From the NCBI GenBank assembly GCA_023453335.1, contig JAEXTU010000326.1, positions 1 through 12,762 on the forward strand: a stretch of 12,762 bases of DNA. Direction: 5' to 3'. A model generated the notes under the pieces. That model was not told the DNA's origin and did no database searches. It saw only the letters and a program-made list of their open reading frames with translations. Positions 1 to 6,551 of the stretch are shown piece after piece. The position numbers were made by a program, and so were the translations under genes. Position 1 is the first letter of the stretch; each line of letters starts with the position of its first letter. This stretch comes from Pseudomonadota bacterium (GTDB taxonomy: Bacteria; Desulfobacterota; Desulfovibrionia; Desulfovibrionales; Desulfovibrionaceae).

Positions 1-170
1 AGCTTGGTGAGGGCGGACATGAGACGGCCCAGGCGGGTGATGGAGATCACCACCCCGCCCTGGCGCTCCAGATAGCGGATGGCCGGAGCGTCGTCGGTGA
101 AAGGCAATTCCACCACGCCTCGGTCCACCTTTCCCGAGGGGGTGAGCATCCGGAACCGGAAAATCGCCAT
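1..170 (-). CDS. GspF/PilC-family inner-membrane platform protein, N-terminal fragment
   Basis: Only the first 56 codons are in the window; the gene runs off the left edge. The visible protein starts MAIFRFRMLTPSGKVDRGVV, then has an acidic stretch (FTDDAPAIRYLERQG) and the strand VVISITRLG. This matches the start of GspF/PilC proteins, which begin MA-x-F-x-Y/F-x-A-x-D-x-x-G-K, with a conserved glycine and a 'aL...G..v..i' pattern. GspF/PilC is the polytopic inner-membrane protein that couples the cytoplasmic assembly ATPase to pilin or pseudopilin polymerisation; its helices would lie outside the window. The ATG at 168-170 is preceded by GAGAGGA, a good ribosome site. It follows the assembly ATPase gene by 84 bases in the usual E-then-F order. 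Whether it belongs to a type II secretion, type IV or MSHA-like pilus cannot be decided from this fragment. Confidence 0.8.
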   Translation of the reverse strand, partial: MAIFRFRMLTPSGKVDRGVVELPFTDDAPAIRYLERQGGVVISITRLGRLMSALTK

Positions 171-194
171 GCGTCCTCTCCCCTGCCTTCCCCT

Positions 195-242
195 GCGGCG
201 TCACGCCGCGTCCCATATCAATCCGCCGCTGCCTGGGCGGCG
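195..242 (-). promoter_or_regulatory. two GC-rich hairpins between the gspE-like and gspF-like genes
   Basis: The 84-base gap between the ATPase stop and the GspF-like start holds two possible stem-loops. One has 6-bp arms at 195-200 and 204-209 around a 3-base loop. The other has 6-bp arms at 224-229 and 237-242 around a 7-base loop. The arms are made from the same GCGGCG/CGCCGC words, so they could also pair with each other. Neither is followed by a T-run on the minus strand, so neither looks like a classical intrinsic terminator. They might lower or tune expression of the gspF-like gene relative to the ATPase, or simply reflect GC-rich spacer sequence. Function is inference. Confidence 0.3.
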
Positions 243-254
243 TTTCGCCTGCCT

Positions 255-1904
255 CTAGAAACGGGTCTTGCCGAGCACCCGATGCAACTCCTCCACGGTG
301 GTGATGCCCATCACCGCCTTCTGGACCCCGATGTCGAACATGTTCTTGAAGCCCTTGCGCACCAGGGAATCCTCGATCTCGGTCAGGTCCGCACTCTTTT
401 CCAGGAGCTGGCGCACCTCCCGGTCCACCACCATGATCTCGTAGACCAGGGTTCGGCCCAGGTAGCCGGTATGGTTGCAGTCCGCGCAGCCCACCCCGCG
501 CTTGAGTTCCTTGACCTCCACCCCCAGGTAGGCCAGATCGGAGGCAGACGGCTGGTAGGTCTCGATGCAGTGCGGGCAGATGGTGCGCACCAGGCGCTGG
601 CTGACCACTGCAATGAGGCTCTCGGCCAGCATCTCGGTGTCCATCTCCAGGCCCTGCAGGCGGGGAATGGCGCCGAGCGCGGTGTTGGCGTGCAGAGTGG
701 AGAGCACCATGTGGCCGGTGGTGGCCGCGGTGAGCGCGGTCTTGGCCGTCTCGGTGTCGCGCATCTCGCCGATGAGCACCACGTCCGGGTCGTGCCGCAG
801 GAAGTAGCGCATGGCGTTGGAGAAATTGTATCCGGCCGGCTCGTTCACCTGGGTCTGCCGGGCCAGGGGAACCACGTACTCAATGGGGTTCTCCACCGTG
901 AGCACGTTCTTGCCCAAGAGGTCCAGGGAGGTCAGGCCCGCCACCAGGGTGGTGGACTTGCCCGAGCCGGTGGGGCCGGAGAGCAGCACGATGCCGAAGG
1001 GTTCGTCGAACACCTTGCGCATGGTTTCCACCGCTTCCGGGAGGAAGCCTAGCGCGGCCAGGCTGAAGCTGGCCCGTTCCTGGGAGAGCAGGCGCAGGGC
1101 CACGTTCTCGCCAAAGGGGGTGACAATGGTGGAGGCGCGGATGTCGTAGCGCCGCTCCAGCAGGTTGGCGGTCCAGCGGCCGTCCTGGGGCAGACGCTGC
1201 TCGGCGATGTCCATGCCCGCCTGCAGCTTGATGGAGGTCACGATGCGCGAGAGCTGCGGCGGCATGAAGGCCACGTTGGAGAGCACGCCGTCCACCCGGA
1301 AGGCCAGGGCGAGGCCCTGGGCCATGGGACGGATGTGGATGTCGGTGGCCCGCTGCTTCACGGCCCAAAGCAGGATATAGTTGATGAGCGTATCCGGGCT
1401 CACCGTGCGGCTGGTGTCCGCAGCGATGATGCCCACCTCGCGCTGCATCAGCTTGTCGACGGGGTTGTCCAGGAAATAGAAGTAGTTGTATATGGAGGCG
1501 ATGACCCGGCTCTCTTCGGCCATCACGTACTGTGGCCGCATGCCCGTGGCCCGGACCAAGAACTGGGTGGTGCGGTCATCGGGCACGTCGGCGATGGCGG
1601 CCACGATCTCGTTCTCCGGCGTCTGGGCGTAGGGGAACACGCGCTGGGCCAGGCAGGTGTTGCGGTTGAACCGCTTGAGCAGGGTCAGGTCCGGGGAGAT
1701 GTTGTTCAGGTTGACGTACTGGAGGCCGAGCTGCTGGGCCACCGAGTTGACCAGGTCGTATTCCGAAACCAGGCCGGTGCGGGTGAGCACCTGGCCGAGC
1801 TTCTCCTTGGTGACGCGCTGGACCTGCAGGGCGTAGCGGATGTGCTGGTCGCCGATGAAGCCCTTGTCCTTGAGCAGGTCGCCAATACGGATTGGTGCGG
1901 TCAT
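255..1904 (-). CDS. GspE/PilB/MshE-type assembly ATPase with N-terminal MshEN-like domain
   Basis: Cytoplasmic hexameric ATPase that powers pilus or pseudopilus assembly; 549 aa, normal for the family. Residues 6-58 hold two tandem copies of the MshEN pattern (RIG..L...G.I....I..AL..Q at 6-29, then KLG..L...GLV....L...VA.Q at 35-58, with a 5-residue spacer), the fold that binds c-di-GMP in MshE. The ATPase core shows ATDIHIRP (186-193), Walker A GPTGSGKST (310-318), the Asp-box region VENPIEY (337-343), Walker B VVLIGEMRD (375-383) and the His box STLHANTA (402-409). A zinc-type tetracysteine site is present at C443, C446, C473 and C476. The Walker B reads GEMRD rather than the commoner GEIRD, a conservative change. 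The ATG at 1904 has GAGGGT just upstream, with AAGGA a little further. It lies 36 bases after the ExeA-like gene and before a GspF-like gene, which supports one assembly operon. GspE, PilB and MshE cannot be fully told apart here; the N-domain favours an MshE/PilB-like role. Confidence 0.93.
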   Translation of the reverse strand: MTAPIRIGDLLKDKGFIGDQHIRYALQVQRVTKEKLGQVLTRTGLVSEYDLVNSVAQQLGLQYVNLNNISPDLTLLKRFNRNTCLAQRVFPYAQTPENEIVAAIADVPDDRTTQFLVRATGMRPQYVMAEESRVIASIYNYFYFLDNPVDKLMQREVGIIAADTSRTVSPDTLINYILLWAVKQRATDIHIRPMAQGLALAFRVDGVLSNVAFMPPQLSRIVTSIKLQAGMDIAEQRLPQDGRWTANLLERRYDIRASTIVTPFGENVALRLLSQERASFSLAALGFLPEAVETMRKVFDEPFGIVLLSGPTGSGKSTTLVAGLTSLDLLGKNVLTVENPIEYVVPLARQTQVNEPAGYNFSNAMRYFLRHDPDVVLIGEMRDTETAKTALTAATTGHMVLSTLHANTALGAIPRLQGLEMDTEMLAESLIAVVSQRLVRTICPHCIETYQPSASDLAYLGVEVKELKRGVGCADCNHTGYLGRTLVYEIMVVDREVRQLLEKSADLTEIEDSLVRKGFKNMFDIGVQKAVMGITTVEELHRVLGKTRF

Positions 1905-1940
1905 ACCCTCGTCCTTGCCTCGCTCCGGAATGTTCCTTGC

Positions 1941-3638
1941 CTAGCCGCCCGACACCATGACCAGCCAGAACACCGTCTCCGGATCGGGCCACATGGTGCG
2001 CCGGAGCTTCATGTCCTTCTGGAACTCGTTGATGGCCCGCCAGGTCACGGGTCCCACCATGCCGTCGTCGGCCCCCCAGTAGTACCCCATCTTCTTCAGC
2101 ATCCGCTGCAGCTCCAGGATTTCCGGGCTGCGATAGCCGTAGTAGAAATCCTTGATGGACAGCGGCGGACGCCAGAGCACGAGCCAGGTCGGCTCGGAAC
2201 CTGTCTGCTGCTTCCAGGCGAAGGACGCATGGGCCGCCTTGCCCTCGCTGGGCAGGCGGTCGAACTCCAGGAGCTGGACCTGGGACGGCAGGGCACGCTT
2301 GAAGATTTCAAGATTCTTCCCCTCCACCGCCAAACCGAACACTTCCAGCATGGACGCGAGCCCTACCTTCTCCAGGAACTCTCGGTAGGGTTTCGGATAC
2401 TCGCGAAGGTGGTCCTTCTTCTCATCTTGTTTATTCGTTTCATTTTTAACAGCCTGTGTCAAGGCATTCCCGGGTTCTTTCGCGGTGTTCTGCGCCGCCA
2501 TCCGGGACTCGGGAGCAGCCTCGGAAGCGGACTTTGCCGCACCGACTTCCATTGCGCCCGAGGAGGATCCGGCAACCAGGGCCGACGGCGCAAGCGACGC
2601 AGCCACCTGGGGAGCGTCCGCCGGAGTTGCCACGGGAGCCGCGGCCGGCGCGGATTTATTCCCGGACACCGCATTGACGGCCAGGGAGAGCGCGCTCACC
2701 CGTCCGGAATCCAGGGGGACCAGGGGGGCCAGCACCAGGCCCAGGAGCACGGCCGCAGCCGAAGCGCCCATCCAGAACTGGAACCGGCGGCGCTGGGCGC
2801 AGAGCCGGTCGGCCACCTCCACCTGGCAGGTGGCGATCTCGGTCACCGCAGCCCGCACCGCGCGCATGGACAGGTCGCGATCGCCAAAGGCCACAGCCGC
2901 GTACAGGGCGCGCTCCATGATCAGGTTGATCATGCGGGTGTTGCCCAAGGTGGCCAGGTACACCACCTTGGCGGGTTTCTTGGCCAGGCGGAACTGGGAC
3001 GAGGCGCTGGAGAGCTTGAAGTTCACGTAGCGCTCGGTCTCGTCCGGGGAGAACGGCGCCAGTTCGCGGTAGATGGTGATGCGACTACGCAGCTGGCGGA
3101 GCTTGGGCTCGTCCAGCCGGGCCTTGAGCTCGGGCTGGCCCACCAGGAGTATTTGCACCAGCTTGCGGCCCCCGGCCTCCAGGTTGGAGAGCATGCGCAG
3201 GGCCTCCAGGGCCGGCAGCGAGAGGTTGTGGGCCTCGTCCACGATGATGGCGCAGTTGTTGTTCTGGGTGTTCTGCTCCACCAGGTAGGTCTGGAGGATC
3301 TCGATGAGCTGGGCCACGTTGGCGGTCTTGGGCGGGTCCAGGGAGAAGTCCCGGGCGATGGCCAGCAGGAGCTCCTCCTTGTTGAGCATCGTGTTGAATA
3401 TCCAGGAGGTGACCAAGTGCTCGTCCTCCAGCCGCTTGAGCAACTGGTAGAGGAGCGAGGTCTTGCCCACGCCCACCTCGCCGGTGAGAAGCAAAAAGCC
3501 CTTGCGGGACAGGATGCCGAACGCCAGTTCGTCCAGTATCTGCTTGGTGGCGTCGGTATGGAAATACCCTTCCGTGTCCGCGGCCATGGAGAAGGGATTC
3601 TTCGCCAGGCCCAGGGACTCGAAGATGTCTTTGGTCAC
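1941..3638 (-). CDS. ExeA/GspA-like AAA ATPase with membrane anchor and peptidoglycan-binding domain
   Basis: Predicted inner-membrane ATPase that helps a secretin or pilus machine pass the cell wall. Numbering is from the GTG at 3636-3638 (565 aa). An AAA domain fills about 1-275, with Walker A GEVGVGKT (53-60), Walker B AIIVDEAH (130-137) and LLVGQPEL (164-171). One membrane span lies at about 288-306. An Ala/Pro-rich periplasmic linker (about 310-390) turns Lys/Asn/Glu-rich near 390-400. A C-terminal part ends in a PG_binding_1-like repeat (about 503-545, with LQRMLKKMGYY, DGMVGP and AINEFQ). This is the ExeA layout of Aeromonas; MshM, by contrast, is a short AAA protein without the tail. 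GTG is preferred because GGTGGAG sits 6 bases upstream and the family start (xxxFxxLGLxxNPF) follows at once; a longer ATG form from 3698 has an unconvincing 20-residue lead. It is followed after 36 bases by the assembly ATPase. Confidence 0.88.
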   Translation of the reverse strand: MTKDIFESLGLAKNPFSMAADTEGYFHTDATKQILDELAFGILSRKGFLLLTGEVGVGKTSLLYQLLKRLEDEHLVTSWIFNTMLNKEELLLAIARDFSLDPPKTANVAQLIEILQTYLVEQNTQNNNCAIIVDEAHNLSLPALEALRMLSNLEAGGRKLVQILLVGQPELKARLDEPKLRQLRSRITIYRELAPFSPDETERYVNFKLSSASSQFRLAKKPAKVVYLATLGNTRMINLIMERALYAAVAFGDRDLSMRAVRAAVTEIATCQVEVADRLCAQRRRFQFWMGASAAAVLLGLVLAPLVPLDSGRVSALSLAVNAVSGNKSAPAAAPVATPADAPQVAASLAPSALVAGSSSGAMEVGAAKSASEAAPESRMAAQNTAKEPGNALTQAVKNETNKQDEKKDHLREYPKPYREFLEKVGLASMLEVFGLAVEGKNLEIFKRALPSQVQLLEFDRLPSEGKAAHASFAWKQQTGSEPTWLVLWRPPLSIKDFYYGYRSPEILELQRMLKKMGYYWGADDGMVGPVTWRAINEFQKDMKLRRTMWPDPETVFWLVMVSGG

Positions 3639-3808
3639 AGGCAACTCCACCCGAGTAACATGCCCAATCCCAAGAGCGTCCCAACAAGTGGACCGCACGC
3701 GCCCCTACACTATCCGTACAGGGTAATCCCTTACAGAAAGCGTGGCGGTTTATCAACATCTACCGGATTCTTTCACTGACATTTCTGGGCTCGAAACCTG
3801 GAAAGAGG
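3639..3808 (-). promoter_or_regulatory. 170-base intergenic region, probable promoter of the ExeA-like/assembly operon
   Basis: This is the largest non-coding gap in the window and is clearly more AT-rich than its surroundings. On the minus strand a TTGATA (3751-3756) lies 17 bases before TAAGGG (3728-3733), a fair -35 with a poor -10. GATAGT about 20 bases further downstream is a better -10 but has a weak -35. A short inverted repeat GTAA-GGGA-TTAC sits in the same place and could be an operator half-site. I see no clear sigma-54 (GG/GC) element. The 3' end of the TPR glycosyltransferase lies upstream without a convincing terminator, so some read-through is possible. The ribosome site GGTGGAG at 3645-3651 decides the downstream GTG start. 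Confidence 0.25.
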
Positions 3809-5551
3809 TTATTGCAGTGGCCTGCTGCGGAGTGCCTTGAGATATCCCAACGCAGGGCCGTAACGGGGATTCACCTGCAATGCCGCAAGCAGGACCCGTT
3901 CCGCTAGGTCGGGCCGCCCCAGGTGGGCCTGGACCACGGCCAAGTTCACGTAGGCCGGGAGGAAGGTGGGGTCGAGCCGGATGGCCTGGGCGTTCTTTTC
4001 CCACGCGCCCTTCAGGTTTCCCTGGGCGGCCAGGACATTGGCCATGCCGGCCAGGGGCTCGGGCAGGCGGGGCACCAGGCGGAATGCTTCCTGGTAGTTG
4101 GCCATGGCCTCGTCAAACCGCTTCTGGGACGCCAGAACCGTACCCAGGTTGAGCAGCGCGTCCCAGTACTCCGGCCGGGCCGCCAAGGCCGCCCGGAACT
4201 GGACCTCGGCCGCCCCCATCTGGCCCCGGGTCAGCAGCACGTGGCCCAGACCGTCGTGCGCCAGCCAGTTCCCTTGGGTCACGGCCAGGGCGCGGCTGAA
4301 CACCACCTCGGGATTTTTCCAATGGGTGATCTGGAACCCGGTGACCACCGCCAGGGCCAGGATCAGGGCCCACGCCGCCCCGAGGACCGGCGGGCGCAGG
4401 CCCCGCCGTCTCCTGACCAGCTCATCAGCGGAGAAGGCCACGGCCACGAAGCATCCCACCAGGGACACGTAGGCGAACCGGTCGGCATAGCGCGGCCAGT
4501 AACCGGCCTGCACTAGTCCGAGTGTGGGCACCAGGACGCCCAGAAACCACAGCCAGCCCACAGTCAGCCAGGGCCAGTTGCGGGCGGCCCGGAACGCGCC
4601 CCAGGTGGCCAGGGCCAGGCCCGTCGCCGCGGCCAGGACCGCGAACCACTGCAGGCTGGCCGGGGCCGGGTAGAAGACGGCCAGCCCCGCTGGCCACAGC
4701 GCCCGCCCCAGGATGCCGGGATAGGCCAGAACGGCCATGCCGGCCCGCATGGCCAAGCCGGGAGGGGCCATGTCCGAGGCCGAGTAGGCCTGGGCCAGGA
4801 AACTCACCACCAGGGACGCCGCACTCAGGATGAACAGCGGCGTTTTCTCCAGGACCAGCCGGCCGGGACTGGCCGGGGCGAAGCCGGCACTGCCCGCGTC
4901 CGGCCCCAGCCGGCGCAAGGGCCACCAGTCCAGGAGCAGCAGGGCGAACGGGAGGGTGACCAGCATGGGCTTGGCCATCAACCCCAGGGCCAGCGCCAAG
5001 CAGGCCAGGCCCATGCGCAGAACCGAGGGCCGGCGCGCATGGAACACGTACGCACCCACCGCCAAAAAATAGAAGAGCCCGGCCAGGACCGTCTTGCGCT
5101 CCGCCACCCAGGCCACGGCCTCCACGTTCAGGGGATGGACCGCGAACAGGAGCGCGGCCAGGAACGACGGACCGGGACAAGCCGTGGCCGAGGCAAGGAC
5201 CAGGAAGAGGACCCCGGCGGCCAGGGCGTGCAGGATGAAATTGGTGAAGTGGAACCCGGCCGGTCCTGGCCCGAACATCTGGCCGTCAAGCATGAGGGAG
5301 AGCCAGGTCAGGGGATGCCAGTATGGATTGTTGACGTTGACCCAGGCATATTTCAGGCTGCCCGGCACGAAGCCGTTCAGCACGTAAGGATTGCCGGAGA
5401 CGTATTCCTGGTCGTCCAGCCCGCTGAAGTCACAGCCGAGCGTCGGAAAATAGAGCGCCCCGGCCAGCAGGAACACTGCCAGGAACCCGATCACCACCCT
5501 GCCCCGGCCTGTCGAAACGCATCCTCTGACCACCTGCGCCATTGACAGCAT
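3809..5551 (-). CDS. TMTC/DUF1736-type GT-C membrane glycosyltransferase with C-terminal TPR repeats
   Basis: A 580-aa polytopic membrane protein. The first membrane span is at about 19-36, followed by the first periplasmic loop with the acidic pair LDDQEYV (45-51; D46 D47), the position of the catalytic Asp in GT-C enzymes. Family blocks follow: WHPLTWLSLMLDG (78-90), HFTNFILHAL (101-110), AVHPLNVEAVAWVAERK (137-153) and KPMLVTLP (194-201). About ten hydrophobic segments reach to residue 400. From about 410 to 575 there are four to five TPR units (for example ALLNLGTVLASQKRFDEAMANYQEAF). GT-C enzymes move a sugar from a polyprenyl-phosphate donor to an acceptor on the outer face of the inner membrane; the TPR tail may hold a protein partner. 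In animals TMTC proteins are O-mannosyltransferases, but donor and acceptor in bacteria are largely unknown. The ATG at 5551 has AAGGAG 7 bases upstream; an ATG at 5542 is the alternative. It is divergent from gtrB across 46 bases. Confidence 0.85.
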   Translation of the reverse strand: MLSMAQVVRGCVSTGRGRVVIGFLAVFLLAGALYFPTLGCDFSGLDDQEYVSGNPYVLNGFVPGSLKYAWVNVNNPYWHPLTWLSLMLDGQMFGPGPAGFHFTNFILHALAAGVLFLVLASATACPGPSFLAALLFAVHPLNVEAVAWVAERKTVLAGLFYFLAVGAYVFHARRPSVLRMGLACLALALGLMAKPMLVTLPFALLLLDWWPLRRLGPDAGSAGFAPASPGRLVLEKTPLFILSAASLVVSFLAQAYSASDMAPPGLAMRAGMAVLAYPGILGRALWPAGLAVFYPAPASLQWFAVLAAATGLALATWGAFRAARNWPWLTVGWLWFLGVLVPTLGLVQAGYWPRYADRFAYVSLVGCFVAVAFSADELVRRRRGLRPPVLGAAWALILALAVVTGFQITHWKNPEVVFSRALAVTQGNWLAHDGLGHVLLTRGQMGAAEVQFRAALAARPEYWDALLNLGTVLASQKRFDEAMANYQEAFRLVPRLPEPLAGMANVLAAQGNLKGAWEKNAQAIRLDPTFLPAYVNLAVVQAHLGRPDLAERVLLAALQVNPRYGPALGYLKALRSRPLQ

Positions 5552-5571
5552 TCACCCACTCCTTCTAGGTA
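5542..5571 (+). promoter_or_regulatory. possible gtrB promoter overlapping the start codon of the divergent gene
   Basis: A perfect TTGACA is at 5542-5547 on the plus strand. With a spacing of 17-18 bases the -10 position falls on CTAGGT/TAGGTA (5565-5571), a poor match. The predicted transcript would start near 5579 and reach the gtrB ATG after about 20 bases, leaving room for the GAGGA ribosome site at 5587-5591. The -35 box sits inside the first codons of the divergent TMTC-like gene. The weak -10 suggests either chance or a promoter needing an activator. Confidence 0.3.
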
Positions 5572-5597
5572 ACGCCGAAGCTGCCGAGGAAACCGCC

Positions 5598-6551
5598 ATG
5601 ACCAAAACCATCTCCGTGTGCATCCCCACCTTCAACGAGGCGGCCAACGTCCGCCACGCGGTGGAGGAGGTGGAGCGGGTCTTCGCCCGGGACCTGCCCG
5701 GCTACGGGCTGGAGATCGTGGTCACGGACAACGCCTCGACCGACGCCACCTGGTCGGTGGTCCAGTCCCTTGCCGCGGAGCGCCCCCACCTCAAGGCCTT
5801 CCGCTTCTCCCGCAATTTCGGGTACCAGAATTCTGTGTTCGCGGCCATCGCCCTGTCCAGCGGCCATGCGGTAGTGGAGCTGGACGCGGACCTGGAGGAC
5901 CCCCCCGCGGTCATCCCCGAGTTCGTCCGCAACTGGGAGGACGGCCACCAGGTGGTCTACGGGGTGCGCACCCGGCGCTGCGGGAACCCGGCCAAGCTCT
6001 TCCTGTTCTCGGCCTTCTACCGCCTGCTCAACCGACTCTCCGACGTGCACCTGCCGGAGAACGCCGGCGACTTCCGCCTCCTCGACCGCAAGGTGGCCGA
6101 CCTGTTGGCCGGGCTTCCGGAGCGCAATCTGTACCTGCGGGGCCTGACCTCTTACCTGGGCTTCAGCCAGAAGCCGGTTCCCTACGAGCGCGACCCGCGC
6201 CGGTCCGGACCCAGCAAGTTCCGGCTCCTGCAATATTTCGTCCTGGCGGTGGATGCGCTGACCGCGTTTTCCAAGACCCCGTTGCGGCTCATCGGCCGGG
6301 TGGGTGTCCTGCTCTTCCTGCTCTCGGCCGGACTGTCGGCCTACTACATCCTGGGCTGGTTCTTTGGCGGGGTGGAGGTCAAGGGCTTCACCACCCTGGC
6401 AGTGCTCAGCCTGGGCCTGCACAGCGTGACCTTCATCTTCCTGGGCATCCTCGGCGAATACCTCTCCCGCATCTTCGACGACGCCAAGCACAGGCCGCGG
6501 GTGGTCATCGCCGAAGCGGTCAACGCCGCGGGCCACCCCGACTCCCTCTAG
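5598..6551 (+). CDS. gtrB: GtrB/DPM1-type polyprenyl-phosphate glycosyltransferase (GT2 with two C-terminal membrane helices)
   Basis: 317 aa, a normal length for GtrB, ArnC and YfdH-type enzymes, which join a sugar from an NDP donor to polyprenyl phosphate on the cytoplasmic face. The GT2 core shows IPTFNEAANV (9-18), VTDNASTD (42-49), SRNFGYQNSVF (71-81), the DxD-like block ELDADLEDPP (94-103), GDFRLLDRK (157-165) and YERDPRRSGPSKF (196-208). Two hydrophobic hairpin helices follow at about 238-266 and 274-300, ending in the hallmark GILGEYLSRIFDDAK...RP. The usual VDDGS reads TDNAS, a tolerated variant. The ATG at 5598 is preceded by GAGGAAACCGCC. It is the only plus-strand gene: divergent from the GT-C gene by 46 bases and convergent with the SDR gene, its TAG overlapping that gene's stop. 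The GtrA partner is encoded in the opposing operon. The sugar carried cannot be read from the sequence. Confidence 0.9.
   Translation: MTKTISVCIPTFNEAANVRHAVEEVERVFARDLPGYGLEIVVTDNASTDATWSVVQSLAAERPHLKAFRFSRNFGYQNSVFAAIALSSGHAVVELDADLEDPPAVIPEFVRNWEDGHQVVYGVRTRRCGNPAKLFLFSAFYRLLNRLSDVHLPENAGDFRLLDRKVADLLAGLPERNLYLRGLTSYLGFSQKPVPYERDPRRSGPSKFRLLQYFVLAVDALTAFSKTPLRLIGRVGVLLFLLSAGLSAYYILGWFFGGVEVKGFTTLAVLSLGLHSVTFIFLGILGEYLSRIFDDAKHRPRVVIAEAVNAAGHPDSL
6548..6551. other. CTAG palindrome shared by two convergent stop codons
   Basis: The plus-strand gtrB ends TAG at 6549-6551 and the minus-strand SDR gene ends TAG at 6550-6548. The two stops are read from the two strands of one CTAG. There is no intergenic space, and I see no terminator stem in the flanking bases, so transcripts from both sides probably run into the opposing gene. 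Confidence 0.95.

Noticed and set aside
1335..3779. 814-codon open frame on the plus strand opposite the ExeA-like gene and part of the assembly ATPase
   Set aside because: It is antisense to two genes with clear motifs, is His/Gly/Arg/Gln-rich without any recognisable domain, and is the kind of open shadow frame common in GC-rich DNA.
5565..6536. 323-codon open frame on the minus strand opposite gtrB
   Set aside because: Composition is shadow-like (His, Gly, Gln, Val repeats) and the plus-strand gtrB has all its family motifs.
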